Numbered from the stretch's first letter, positions 46,481 to 59,065 are shown. The stretch is DNA of 64,000 nucleotides from Hyparrhenia diplandra (GCA_015847255.1 JADLZK010001301.1:1-64000), one strand, 5' to 3'. The notes: generated from the letters alone by a model not told the origin. Program-made: numbers and translations.

Positions 46481-47601
46481 ATGGCGGCGACGACGCGTCG
46501 CCTCTGTTCGTGCGGCCTTCTCCTCGCCGTGCTGCTGGGCGCAGTGCTGGCCGCCACGGCCACCGCCAACGGCCTTCTTCGACGACGAAGCGGCGGCGGC
46601 TGCCGGCGTTGGGCTTTGGCCACGGCGCCCGTTTCGCGCGCAAGCATGCACGGCGTGCTGATGCCGAGCTGCCGCAGCCGGAGCCACAACCCAAACCTGA
46701 ACCTAAGCCGGAACCCAAACCAGAGCCTAAACCAGAGCCCAAGCCACGTCCAGAGCCTAAACCTGAGCCATTACCTCATCCCGAACCAAAACCAGAGCCT
46801 TTGCCAAAACCTGAACCTAAACCAGAGCCGAAGCCCAAACCTGAACCGGTGCCCAAGCCTAAGCCTGAACCAAAGCCCAAGCCGGAGAAGCCTGAGCCTA
46901 AAACCTGAACCAGTGCCGAAACCAGAACCAAAACCCGAGCCTAAGCCTGAGCCTAAGCCGGAACCAAAGCCGGAGCCCAAGCCAGAACCAAAACCCGAGC
47001 CACTGCCAAAACCGGAGCCCAAGCCGAAACCAAAACCTGAGCCACTGCCAAAACCGGAGCCCAAGCCGGAACCAAAACCTGAGCCATTGCCAAAACCGGA
47101 GCCCAAGCCGGAACCCAAAACCCGAGCCATTGCCAAAACCAGAGCCCAAACCCGAGATTGCCAAACCCGAGAGCCAAAACCGGAGCCCAAACCCGAACCA
47201 TTGCCAAAACCTAAGCCTAAGCCTGAGCCAAAAGCCAAAACCACTACCAAAACCAGAGCCTAAGCCTGAGCCCAAGCCGGAACCAAAACCAGAACCACTG
47301 CCCAAACCAGAGCCTAAGCCGGAACCAAAACCCGAACCACTTCCCAAACCAGAGCCTAAGCCTGAGCCCAAACCCGAACCATTGCCCAAGCCAGAGCCGA
47401 AACCTGAGCCCAAGCCAGAACCCAAACCAGAGCCAAAGCCTGAACCGAAGCCTGAGCCGAAGCCAGAACCCGAACCTAAGCAGAACCGAAGCGGAGGCAA
47501 AACCAAAGCCGGAGCCGAAGCCTGAACCAAAACCAGAGCCTGAGCCCAAACCGAAGCCTAACCCGCCTCACATCCCACCGGCGGCATCAGCTGACAACTG
47601 A
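46481..47601 (+). CDS. Secreted Pro-Glu-Pro-Lys repeat protein (frameshifted)
   Basis: Single-exon gene. The start (context CAGCCATGGCGG) opens a signal peptide with core LLLAVLLGAVLAATATA. A short mature region follows (FFDDEAAAAAGVG, GHGARFARKHARRAD), then about 270 residues of PKPEPKPE-type repeats with LPKPEP and VPKPEP variants, ending NPPHIPPAASADN before TGA. Corrected length is about 371 residues. The literal frame is broken by single-base errors at 46571 (+G), 46611 (+G), 46900 (+A), 47117 (+A), 47230 (+A), 47481 (-C) and 47492 (-C), and by a 2-base gain near 47171. After these, one frame runs from the start to 47601. It is probably a cell-wall proline-rich protein by composition; Tyr, Cys and Ser-Pro4 extensin motifs are absent. 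Confidence 0.8.
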
Positions 47602-47639
47602 TAAAGTGTCCACATACTATAGCCATTATAGAGTATCTG

Positions 47640-47645
47640 AATAAA
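47640..47645 (+). terminator. Polyadenylation signal AATAAA
   Basis: AATAAA 39 bp after the repeat-protein stop codon. Placement fits a plant near-upstream element. Confidence 0.65.
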
Positions 47646-48342
47646 ACGTCCCATGAGGCCGAAGTTGTAGCATGCATTTGTAGTTGCTAGATGCATCTCG
47701 TTGTACCTATTCTTTCTTTGCTTTCCGCCTTTTTTTATGTAATGCTGATTACATGATTTTAGTGCAGTTTAGTTTGTTCCTTGTATATGCATTTATGCAC
47801 GCTCTGATCGTGAGATTTTTGCTATATACATGTTTATTGTTGTATATGTTTGTTCGTTGTTTCGGCGGGTCAGCTGACTGCCAGAACCCATGTTTGGAGT
47901 ACGCAAAATATAACGTAAAATATAATTATTAAATTTAATACATTTTCATTCTGCTTTATAGTACACAAAAGCAAAAAGATGAAGAAAGGAACAAAACGAA
48001 ATGTGTTCTTCATAAAGAGCTTGGACCTGCGCTATTCCTTAGCTAAGTATGAAATGGACTAAAAAGATGAAGGATGAAAATACCATTACGGTTTCGTTTC
48101 CATATTTGTGGACGGAAAGGGAAGCGAGATAAACGATAATAATTCAAAAATAGATAAATATGATAAAATATACACGGAAGTGGACGTTATAGTGAGAACT
48201 TAAGCCAGAATTGTATGCGCCATATGAGTGTATGAACATCTCTATTTGACGAGATTTTGTTCTAATATTCTCAATTGTATGCTATATTTATGTGCACAGC
48301 CACTGTGAAGAATGAAAAGGTTGCATATCCTTTTGCTAAGTA
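47646..48342. other. 3' flank, no gene seen
   Basis: AT-rich sequence downstream of the repeat-protein gene with no recognisable coding sequence. Confidence 0.4.
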
Positions 48343-48432
48343 CTCCCTCCGTCCCTTTTTGTTTGTCTCTAGAGAAGCGTGTCTGTGAGGGAAACACGGT
48401 TCTCTAGAGACAAACATTTGGGACAGAGGGAG
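48343..48432. mobile_element. Short Stowaway MITE (90 bp)
   Basis: Starts CTCCCTCCGTCCC and ends GGGACAGAGGGAG, flanked by TA (48341-48342 and 48433-48434). The element is nearly one long hairpin: GTTTGTCTCTAGAGA pairs with TCTCTAGAGACAAAC. Confidence 0.9.
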
Positions 48433-49079
48433 TACGTCAGAGGAATCTAAAGTAATACATACACGTAAATACGTGTCTGTGCAAGCGTCGTGTATTGGTG
48501 AATTAACAAGGAGTACAAATTAAATACCATACAGCTGAATTAGGCAGTACCTCTCCATTCTAAATTATAATAAATCAATTTGATTTTTTGGTTTATAGAT
48601 TGTGCTGATACATAAGTACATAGCAAAAATTGATTCACTAAAATCAAAATTGACTTATAATTTTTGACAGTGTGCCATACTGGGATTTTTTTTGTTAGCA
48701 ACATTAAAAAAAAAACTGGGATTGATCGTACATGCTCATAAAGGAGAAAGAAGCTATAGCTGTTGTTTGCATTGGGCTTCTTCACTCATATGAGACAAGC
48801 CACAGTTTTTGTGTCTTGGGCCAAATTGGATCTCCATGCTTTTTTTTTTTGAACCTGATCTATGGATGGACTAAGCAGACATATCCCGAATGAAATAAAA
48901 ACAGGATGTAAGCGGGATATCCCAATAGAAAACGAGATACCAAAAATATATACAAGCGGACAAATCCTTAACCGTCTTCAGTCCCAATCCCATTGCATCC
49001 CATCCGGTTTCCGTATTTTCCAAGAAAAAAAAATAGCAGGATGAAAACGGTAAACATACAACAACCCCTAAGTTCCATA
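48433..49079. other. No gene seen; possible decayed MITE
   Basis: Around 48547-48680 a CTCTCCATTCTAAATTATAA end faces a distant TTATAATTTTTGACAG, suggesting an old Stowaway copy. Otherwise AT-rich noncoding sequence up to the truncated gypsy element. Confidence 0.35.
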
Positions 49080-51300
49080 CGGGCATGTAAAAGTGGTCTT
49101 ACTTTGGTCATCAGGGTGGATTAGGATTTGATGATAACCAGAATAACCATCAAAGAAACAATAGAAAGAGTGATTTGCAAGCCGTTCCAACATTTCATCA
49201 ATGAAGGGTAACGGGAAGTGATCTTTCTTTGTAGCCTTGTTGAGTTTTCGGTAATCAATGCACATGCGCCACCCAGTGATGGTTCGTTGAGGTATGAGTT
49301 CATTCTTCTCATTCCTAACGACCGTCATTCCTCCCTTCTTTGGCACAACTTGGACAGGGCTAACCCACTCACTATGTGGCACGGGATAAATAATCCCAGC
49401 ATGTAGGAGCTTAAGGACCTCTTTCATAACAACATCTCGCATTGCTCTATTAAGTCTACGTTGTGGTTCCCTCGAGGGTGATGCGCCTGGATCAATAGGG
49501 ATACGATGCATGCAGAGTGCGGGACTAATCCCAATGAGGTCTTCAAGTGAGCAGCCTATGGCTGATCTATGTCTTTCTAGGACAGTGACAAGTTTGTAAG
49601 TCTCTTCTTGGGAAAGCTTGTCACTAATAATGGCAGGAGTTTGTCGATTATTATGAAGGAAGACATATTTTAAGCCAGGAGGAAGTGGTTTTAGTTCTAT
49701 TGGAGGAGGTGGAGGTTTTTCATTTTCGTCTAACTCAATGGGTTCTGCTAACTCTTCTTCTTCTTAAACAAAGTATTCAACGTCGAAGGATGGTTGGGCC
49801 ATCTCTTGTAGAGATGCCACTAAGACCTCCTCAATAGGGTCTTGTTCAGGTCTAGATTCCACTATCGTATTAATAGATCGATCAAGAGGAATGGTTATGG
49901 TGGAATTCCCAACCTTGAAGTCTAAGTGACCTCGCAACGGTTCTTCTGTAAAAAGTCTTATGATTGGTCTCGCCAATCAAGAGATCAACTTCGAGATGTC
50001 ATAAATATGAAAAATCTAAACATAACTCGAGTTGTTGATTCTAACAGAATAGCCCTTAAAACTCCATGGCTTTCAAGAATAAATCCTGATGTGCCTTGTA
50101 GAAGTTTTTGTGATGGAGTTAAGGACGTGTCGGGATAAAGAATATCAGCTAACTCTTTTAAAATAATGTTTATCCCGACAGAAGGATTGTAGAGGACTTT
50201 TCTAGCAGACCCTCTGATTGGCATAGAAGAATGGTTGAAGGGAAGGTGACTCGAGCAATCTCTCGGTGATAACTCCGCCCGGTTAGCCATTCATAACTCA
50301 TAATTGCCGAGAGGCTTTTGAGGTGTTCTATGCTAATGAGATTCTTCTATTGGATCATGTGGAGTAGTCTTTACTAGAGGTCTCACTTGGATAGGAAAAT
50401 TCGAGGTGTTTCCATAATCTTCAAAGATATCTTCCTCGAATTCAAAGGGAAGCTCTAAAGGAGATGTTTCATCATCCTCTAATTGGGGAGTTCCAATTGG
50501 TTGCATGTTCCTCCTCTATTGGTTCGGGGCTTAACTTCGACTTCTTCTTGGGAATTCATCATAGATGCCGGTGTATGGGGTGTTTTCAAGATTCTCTCAA
50601 GAATGGCTTTTCCCTCACTAGCAATTTTATGTGAGAATGAACCTCCGAGCGATGTCTAGATGCGCAGCAGCGACTTCAAGTTATTAAGGCCGAGGTAAAA
50701 ATGATAGTACAGGGACATGATCCGGCAAGGAAAGGTTTGGGCGAAATTGGTAAGGCTTGTGAATCTAGCCCAGGCTGCTCCTAGAGTCTTCTTCTCTTTT
50801 TGTCTAAATGTAAGCACTTCAATTCTAAGGTCTGCAATTTTATAAAGTGGGAAGAAAGCACGACAAAATTTGTCTAGAAGTTCATCCCAATTTCCATTTA
50901 CACTTCCTACGAGAATGAGCATACCACTTTTTTCGCTCTTCCCTTAAGGGAGAATGGAAATAACTTCCATTTAATGGTCTCTTGTGTCATGCGGGGAATA
51001 CTCCGACAAGAACACAAACTTTCGAATTCCTTAAGGTGTGCGTATGGATCTTCATCCGCTAAACAGGAGAAGGATTGCTCTTGCACCTTGGCTATAAGAG
51101 CGGGGGCGAAGCTCATAGCCATCTGTAAGAATGGGGTGTGATGATGGTGGAGGCTCCAACAAGTCGCCCTTTGGAGCAAAGAATTTATAGATTGGAGTGA
51201 AATCCATGTGGAAGGGATAGTGGTAAAAGGGAAAATAAAAGGACAAACTTGGTTCGAGATTAGCACAGCTACCGTTCCCCGGCAACGGCGTCAGAAAGCT
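49080..51300 (-). pseudogene. Athila-type gypsy internal region: gag, protease area, partial RT
   Basis: In minus-strand order from the LTR: gag (51266-50656, with FESLCSCRSIPRMTQETIKW and ELLDKFCRAFFPLYKIADLR), a protease-like stretch (50290-49764, with SVGINIILKELADILYP), and reverse transcriptase (49511-49068, with WVSPVQVVPKKGGMTVV, WRMCIDYRKLNKATKKDHF and CFFDGYSGYHQI). RT stops after TFTCPYGT, before the catalytic YxDD box, where the element is cut at about 49080. Many stops and frame changes are present. RNase H, integrase and the second LTR are absent. Confidence 0.85.
51276..51293 (-). other. Primer binding site for tRNA-Asp
   Basis: The minus strand reads TGACGCCGTTGCCGGGGA directly inside the LTR. 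It is complementary, with one mismatch, to the 3' end of plant tRNA-Asp (CCGGCAACGGCGCCA). This primer is typical of the Athila group and confirms the orientation and LTR edge. Confidence 0.85.
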
Positions 51301-52515
51301 TGTTGGTATAAGTTAACGCAAATAGAAAAATCCGCAAGAGCACGGATACCGCTGTAGCTTTCACCCAAGAGTATTCCAAGGTATCGATTTCCACGGGGAA
51401 CGTGAAGTGCACTAATCAAGGTATAAAGCCGCCCAAGGATAATTATGTGTTTGTAGGGGAGAGAGAGAAAGTCTCTAAGGCTTCTCTAATTGATCTAAGA
51501 ATCAAAGATACTTCAAGGTTTATTTATTTTGGGACATCAGAACACTAGCCACAGAAAGGGGTGAGAAGGGGGCTAGGAAGCTCCGGCTAGCGGTCCTACA
51601 AACACCAATCCGAACGTGGTGGAATACGTCGGCCGTCGTGTTTGTCACCACCAGGGCTATGTCAAACTATCCGTGGGATTGGGTGCAATTCGTGTAACCG
51701 CTAGACTAAGCACCACGCCTAATCTAAAGATTACTACTCTAGCGTTGCAAAGACTAGAGCACTTGATGCAAGCGGGAATCTAATAAATAAAGTAGAAGTA
51801 AATCTTTGAATGAAAGTAAATAGAGAACTTAGAAATGATAATTGAAGAACACGGAGATTGCCGAAGACGAACTAGTTGCTGCAAGAATACAAAGTTGAAG
51901 AAGATCCGACAAGTCCGGCTCTTCAACTCTCTCCTCTTCTCTCTCCTTGATCTAATTACAACTAGATGAACTAGACAACTAGACAACTAGAGGGATCTCT
52001 CTCTTCTAATTGAAACACTAACTTTTGCTTTGTAGATAGCTAATGAGAGATGATCCTTAGGGTCGACCCTGGGGCTGCTTATATAGTCCTCGGCGATGAA
52101 CATGGACCCTTGGATCAAACCAACCTTCAATAACGGTGTAGATACAACCTCAAGGTCGGTAGTGAACCGACATAAAAAGTTGACTGGATTTGGGCTCAAA
52201 CTCTGGCGGCGCCTTGGCTCCTGTGGCACAATTGTGTCAGGTTGCTCCTGGTGTCTTCTGGTGTCTTCTAGAATGTTTTAGTCCACTTTTTGGGTTAGTT
52301 GCCTCACGGTCAAGTCATGTCATCGTATGGGATCCAAACTATTAGGTTTCTCACCATTCTAATCTGGTTTTATCTGTTTCATCCCTGCAAAGTCATGGAA
52401 TACCAAAACTCGTGGAATTATGTTAGTTAGACCCTTATTCTATGTTGATATTCATTTTATGCCCTTATTTCATGTTTAGTTGACTATTAATATTATGCTA
52501 TAAAAGGTGTCAACA
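51301..52515 (-). repeat. LTR of the Athila-type element
   Basis: A 1215-bp LTR. On the minus strand it starts TGTTGACACC (52515) and ends ACCAACA (51301). It is homologous to the solo LTR at 8338-9752, including the conserved ends. Only this 5' LTR is present. Confidence 0.85.
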
Positions 52516-52920
52516 GGTGCATGGTCGAGCCCTCGAGCGAAAGCATCCTGAATATGGACTTAGCCTCCCTTAGCTCCCCTGTTGACATTGAAGACTTAAT
52601 TCAGAGATGGCCATTTGAATCCCACTGCTTGCCAAAGGATGCATGAGCGCACCCAATGGGTGTATCCCTTGAGTCTCTAGTTGATTAGGATAATTAGGCG
52701 GGGCATTAGATAGAAAAGTGGTACCTTTAATCCAAATGTTTAGCATACCCTATTTTGATTTTCGTCCGAGACCCGAGCCCTTCATGACCTCCTTGATTGC
52801 ATCCGGGATGGTGATGAAGGGCTTTTCTTGATCAAGGCGGTGGTTCGCCTAAATAGGGTTGAGAGTTTTTTTTTTTTGTCTTGGGCAGTGTCCATTTGAG
52901 GGTGTGAGGGACGACTTCTT
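52516..52920. other. Repeat-like flank, no gene
   Basis: Contains GACTTAGCCTCCCTTAGCTC near 52558-52577, echoed by AACTTAGCCTCCCTCAGCTT at about 57863-57882 on the far side of the 4.6-kb block. This suggests both flanks belong to one older element. No coding domain recognised. Confidence 0.35.
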
Positions 52921-55900
52921 TGTCTCGTAACACCCTCGGTGAGCTTAGGAATTGGATCACCATGCTACGTGTCCTGTGTGTGAGCCGACCAATTTATAAG
53001 AAATCAAGTATAATTCGCAATTACGAAGCAATCGCAGATCTACACTTGAGTCCATATAAACCCGGTATTCGGAAATCTCAGAGTGATTTCAAACTCATCA
53101 ACAACACAACAGGATCGTTGAGCTCGGTAGTAAAATCCGCAGGTATTTCAAACCAAATTCGACATATATTAAATATCGAGTGCGATGTATCATTTATTAC
53201 AAACTCGGGTTCAACGGAAGCAAAGCGGTAGTTCAAAACCAAATAGTCTTTTAGCGAAAACAAATATAAGATAGTGCCGGTAGATAGTCAACCCCCGCAA
53301 CAAAGATGAGAGAGGGGATATAGAATTGCCTTGCCCTCGCCTTACTCTTCATCAACAGGAAACAAGCAAGTCTTATAGTAACCGTGGTACACATGCTCAC
53401 CGCAACAACAGAATAAACCCCCTCGAAAGTACAAAATACTCAGCTAGACTTACCCGTCTAAAATAAAATAAAAGACTCCAAGGATCATGCTAGGCTTTAT
53501 CTGGGGTTTAGCTGACTCACATAAATTTTGAAGATAAAGTTGTTTAGTGAGCCTATGCATACTACTTGTATATTTTCCAAGTTAAAAGGTTACTTATTTA
53601 AATACATAACCATAGGTCTTGTATAGTCAAGATTAATCCTTGCTCAAGAGAATAAATAATAAAGATAAGTAACTTGATCAAGTATTAGAACAGCAAACAC
53701 CATGATAATATAACATATATTGCGATAATTAGACTACATTGCCGTGGAAGCATCTCGGGTTCTCACTATCGAGGAGAGATGGCGATTCGAATCGACATCG
53801 ACCAGTGGGCGAATACCCCGTCATAAACCGGGCCTACTTTGCAAAGGCAAGCCCAATTACTCCCGGGACGTTAGGGGACGTAAAGTCTCGGTCCCCGCGG
53901 CTACCCCCTCCTTCTCGGGCCACCAAGTGAGCGAGCAACGAAGACGACGCTTCGCGTGCGCATCTGCTTGCGCCCAATCAATCCCAACCTACCACGCCAA
54001 AGGAGGAGCGGCGTCACAGCGTGCAAAAGCCGCCCCTAACATTCCCACGAGCCGTGGCTCACGACCCGATGGAGCCTACTATATGGCCAGTACTTTTAAC
54101 TTCCGACCACAGCCCGACAAAGTATGAATCCTTAATCAACCGGATGGAAAGACCACAATATCCATCCAATCTCACATGTTTTATTATTATCGGGTTCTCA
54201 GCGAAGCTTGACAATCACCCATGTGATTGTTCACAACATTTCCTCAAGTGACCGGAATCACTATCTCGCAACCATGATGCGAGCATTAACCTAGACCTCT
54301 AATTAGGATAGGGAAACTTTCAGCAAGGATCTTAATGCATCAACGGTTTCAACCATTTTCCTAACTTAATGCATGAAACATATAAAAGACGCAAGTCAAA
54401 TTGATTGGAGAAAGTAGGAAAGTCGAATGCTCCGGGGCTTGCCTCGCAGAATGTCGGCCGCACGTGCTCGGGCACTCGCGGGCAACTCGACGGTCGACTC
54501 TTCTCCTCCGATGGCTTCTCCCGGCTGCACTCCCGGATGAAGAAGCTCCCCCGCATGCGCTCCTCGATCAGCTCCTCTAACACTTCCCGATCCGAGATGA
54601 TGCATATGATGGAGAAAAGAAACAAGATTATAATAAATTAATCAAAGACTTGCATGAAATAAGATTTGGATGATTAATGAATGTTTCATGATGCATGCTA
54701 TTAGTAAGTGGATATCTCTTCCGTATAAACACAATTAAATCTACACAAGAAACCTTAACAACCTACATCGAGCAAGCACTTTGACTCACTAATGACAGGA
54801 AATGGCAGCTCGACATGCTGTCACTAAAACAGTCCTACAGAGAGTTCTACAACTCCAAATTCAGTGAACAAATACTCTATGGAAAGCTAACAAAATTTTC
54901 TACAAAACATTCCATATCACCCAGACTTGAATCTAACATTATCAGCCTCGAAACCAGAGAAAACAGAGGCTCTGTTTCCTACTCAACCATCACATACAAC
55001 CACCATAACTTGCAAACTACTGATGTAAAACTTATCAAACTTGACCAGCAGGTAAACCAAGTCATTATCTACCAAATAAACCTACTGGACATTTTCAAAA
55101 GATAATCTAAAGCACATAAAATGATATGCCCTATCAAACACTACACTTGCACACTATAATTATATAAATGCTAGGAATAATAAATTGACAAAACTGCCAA
55201 GCTTACCAAACTAAGCTTACCAACAGATCCTATCCATGCTAGGAACACACAATAAAAATACTAATACACATTACCTTCATATAAACATGTATTTCTAAGC
55301 TATTTTCCATGCAACATAAATATGGTAAATACATAACTACTTCAGAAAATTCTACAAAAATTACCAAAGCATCTTACTGACATATCACAGCTACCATAAA
55401 AATTTCATGGCGAGATAATGCATACACAGCTCTACACAAAAATGACAAGCTAGCACTAAATCTATGCATGAAAATACTTTTGTACTATAAAAAGTGTCAG
55501 ACAACAAATTTCTGAGTATGAATAGCTTCTAAAACCTATCAAAAACAAACACACCAAGTCTCACATCCAAAACCCTAATATTTATTTTTTATATGCTTTT
55601 CCAAAGATCACCTTGCAAATAGCACATAAATAGAAAATCACATTTCTTCTATAGAACATACCATGCATGATATTTTTCCTGGATTCTACTCACAAAATTA
55701 GGAACATTTTGTACAGGAAGCATATTTTTATCTTGCACCAATTAAAAGATATGATTTTCCTCATTTTCCATGCATTTATGACCATAAATAAAACTCTATA
55801 TAAAAGTTATCAGAAAATAGGGTTTCATAATTTTATACTGTAGCTTACAAACTAACAAGCATGACAAAATTTGTCTCACTCAAAAGACCTCAAAATGACC

Positions 55901-57499
55901 AAGTTATGAATTTTCTAAGCTCATCAAGCAAAACCGGAAAACGAGAAAAAGATAAAAGAAAAACAAAAGGACGTGGGGCCCGCATGTTAGCGAGGCGGAA
56001 CAGGGTGCGGCGGCGGGTGCGGCGGATCTTCGCCGGCGGTGACCAAATCGCGCAACCAACTAGTCTAAAAGACTCTACGCGACGAGAGGGACACGATGGT
56101 GCCTTTGGTTCGACTTCGAACGGGCCGGAAACGACGGCGACGGCGGCGGCGGCGGGACGACGGCGAACCGACCGTTCGGTGCTCAACTGAGCCAACCAAC
56201 CCATGTTATCGACTCTACTTGACCTAACTAAGACATGCATGGCACTTAGGGACTCAATGGAGCAACGACGGCGACAAGGCGAACTAACGAAGTGCGGCGG
56301 CTCACACGGGCAAAGGCAGCGTCGACGACGCGCACGGCGAAAATGACGGCCGGATCTACTCAACCACCTAGCTCACAAGCTCAAACACATCGAGCGACCC
56401 TAGAACACGAAAAGAACGACCTAAACGCGGCTATCGAGCTCAGCACGAGCTTGCCAACGGCGGCCATGGGCTTTCGCCCGGAGCGGTCGGGGGAAGCGGA
56501 AATGGGGTCCTTACCCCGGCTTTTACCTCGTTTTTCGATGGCGGCTTTGAGTAGAGCACAGCGTAGCGGAGCTAGGGGCGGGTTTTAGCGAGATTTGGCG
56601 CGGCGGCGGCGGGCGAACGCGGCTGGAGCTTCGGGATCGACGGCAATGGGCGCAATGGCGGCGTTCCTCGCGGCTTCGGGCGGGGCGGCGGCGGGGAGTG
56701 GAGCTAGGGTTAGGGCACGGCGTGGGGCGCCCTTTATATCGGGGCGCACGACCCGGGCGCGAGATCCGGGCCGTACATCGGCGTCAGCGCCGGCGGCCAC
56801 ACCGTCGCCACGGCGGTGTCGGCGGCCGACGCCGATAGGCCTCCCTCCCTGTTTTTGACAAGTGCCTCGGTTTTGGCCTGCAGCTCGAGATTCGTGTGGA
56901 ATTTGGAAAAAGTCAAAACACCGATTTTGTAGAGAATTTCATAAGCTACAAAACACTCAATATGAACTTTTTCAAATTCGGCCTAGATTTGGAGATAAAA
57001 ATTAAAAACAGCAAGGTCACTTCATCCATTCAAAAACAGAGTTTGAATTCAACTCAAATTTGACTCAAACTGTTGGGCACTATTTGGATCATTTGCAAGC
57101 CTTTTCATAAGAAACTCATAAAAGATCTTTTGATCTACATAAAAAGTACTACATTTCATCTATAGAAAACTTTTGCTAGAAACACTTCTATCAAGCACTT
57201 TTTGAAAGGAGTTTCAAAATGACTCAAAAAGGTTTGACACTCTAGGGCAGATTTATAAAAGTTTTCTAAATTGAAACTCAAGCCCAAACATGGTCCTAAA
57301 TTATGTCAAAAAAATATATCTAGGCACAATCTAGGTCCAAAACCACATTATAGCAAAGATCCTATAGTAGCTAGGTCAAGCAATCATGAAATGAAGCAAA
57401 TTAAAGTGAATGTCATAAGTAACATGATTATGCATGAAATGATGATCATGATATGCAAATGCTCATGTTTTCAAGATGCTTAACACCTAGGGTGTTACA
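52921..57499 (-). mobile_element. Long LTR-like block, possible solo LTR
   Basis: The minus strand starts TGTAACACCCTAGGTGTTAA (57499) and ends GGGTGTTACGAGACA (52921), i.e. TG...CA ends with TGTAACACCC-type inversion. The interior has no retroelement coding domain, an AT-rich body with many ATGCATG motifs, and a GC-rich part at 55970-56860. This resembles the multi-kilobase LTRs of rice gypsy families beginning TGTAACACCC. No 5-bp target duplication was found, so the borders are provisional. Short frames inside (for example 53744-54127) are not credible genes. Confidence 0.45.
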
Positions 57500-58482
57500 T
57501 GTCCCAGGTTACGTACATCCGACAATGTTTGGATTAGGAAAACTGGATTAGCATGCCCGTGTGTGAAACCTTCAACAATTTTCGTCGGTGTGGTGATGCA
57601 TATGTGTGTGAGAACATTAACAATTTTGTCGTTTCATGTATGGATGATGCATGATTGTCTTGTATATATACAAATGTGTTTGATTTGTGAAAATTGATTC
57701 AAATTCAAATGAATATGATGTATTTTATATATTACAATTGTTGCATATTGTTTTCTCTTTGAAAAAAATTGTTGGCAGCGTAGGAAATAACAAAGTCGGC
57801 CATAGTTAAAACCTTTAACCACGATAGGCATTTAAAAATGCCCCATGACATGCAAGTAAGAACTTAGCCTCCCTCAGCTTGCCCTATTGACACCAAAATA
57901 TGTTTTAGAGTTTGTTTGGTTCACTTGGACTAACAACTAGTAGTAGCTAAAAACACCCTATTCTATCCAAACATGTAGACCAATGGTTAACCAATTGCTA
58001 CTTACATGCTTGGCACACCATCATCGGATTTGTGCCCCCTTATCCAGGGTCAAAAGTCATCAAAAGCTAGAGTCGGTGGAGGTGAGGATGCCGGGGCAAA
58101 GGGGAGGAGGCAGATTTTGCCCCCTTGTCCGAGGGTACAAGGTCATCAAAAGCTAGATTTGTGGATGTGAGGAGGTTGTGGGGCAAAGGGCGAGAGAGGA
58201 GGGTGAAGCATGAGAGAGAAGTCTAGGATTAGGAGAGATGCACGGGGCTACGGATGTGATAGATGGTATAGAGAGATGTAGAATAGATTATTTGTGTTAG
58301 GATTGAGAATGAGCCACACCCTTATTTTTCGTTGGCGTCCTATTTAGTTGTTGGCCTAAAAAATTGCTAGGACATTTACAAAGGCTGAGCCGTCTTCGAA
58401 AATAGAACGTTTATCACTTAAAATTGTTTTTTGCAATACCGTTGCTTTGTAATATTTTTCTCTTCCGGTCCAACAAAACTAC
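57500..58482. other. No gene seen
   Basis: AT-rich sequence with a partial local duplication: GTCATCAAAAGCTAGA occurs near 58056 and 58143. No coding evidence. Confidence 0.4.
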
Positions 58483-58785
58483 GGGCCTATTTGACAAACT
58501 GTTTTTTTTTTTTACTGCCAAATACCCTTTTCAAAATAGCTTCACATGTGAAGGTGTTGTTTTCCCTCTAATAAAGGAATGGAATGAGAGAGAGTTGCAA
58601 AAAGTAGCTTATCCAAGCTCTCTACTTCATTTCTCTCTCATGTCCATATATGAAGCTATTAGTATTGCTATTTTGCCGAACAATTTTTTTTTCAAAACAA
58701 TTCAGTTCCACCTAGAGAGTTGCTCATGAAGTGGTTTTACAAAAAAAAACTTTACTAGTGAAGCTGAATTGTGCCAAATAGGTTC
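58483..58785. mobile_element. TIR MITE (CCTATTTGRCA type)
   Basis: About 300 bp starting GGGCCTATTTGACAAA and ending TTGTGCCAAATAGGTTC, near-perfect inverse ends. The interior has A- and T-runs and the palindrome-like CTTCACATGTGAAG. The target duplication is unclear; hAT-type is the likely class. Confidence 0.65.
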
Positions 58786-59065
58786 TACATGCTCCTTTAT
58801 TAAGCAAAAAGCTCAAGAAGGGGACACATTAGATTGATCTATTCATTTAGTTTTGGGATCAAATAGCGCAAAAACACTCCATTGCGCAACAAAGTCGGTA
58901 AGCCATCATTTTCAATTAGTGCTCGACCACAATTTTTTTGGTGAACTAGTTCTACATTGAATACAGTAGGTCTTGATTTTCTTCTGAATTTTCTTTTTAC
59001 GAAATGTGGAACTTGTATTTCAACTTGTTGAATGAAAGCATATAGAGTCATCTTTGTGAAACTTA

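Noticed and set aside
46771..47549. Long antisense frames rich in Gly-Ser-Gly-Phe-Gly
   Set aside because: They are the complement of the PEPK repeat array; repeat periodicity keeps all frames open. The plus strand has the TATA box, signal peptide and poly(A) signal.
46690..47560. Short regular repeats that could suggest a CRISPR array
   Set aside because: The repeats encode a continuous Pro-rich protein and lack unique spacers; the genome is eukaryotic.
53744..54127. Plus-strand frame of 127 codons
   Set aside because: Lies inside the LTR-like block; no domain, splice context or start support.
55890..56363. Minus-strand frame of 157 codons
   Set aside because: Arg- and Ala-rich frame caused by local GC content within the LTR-like block.
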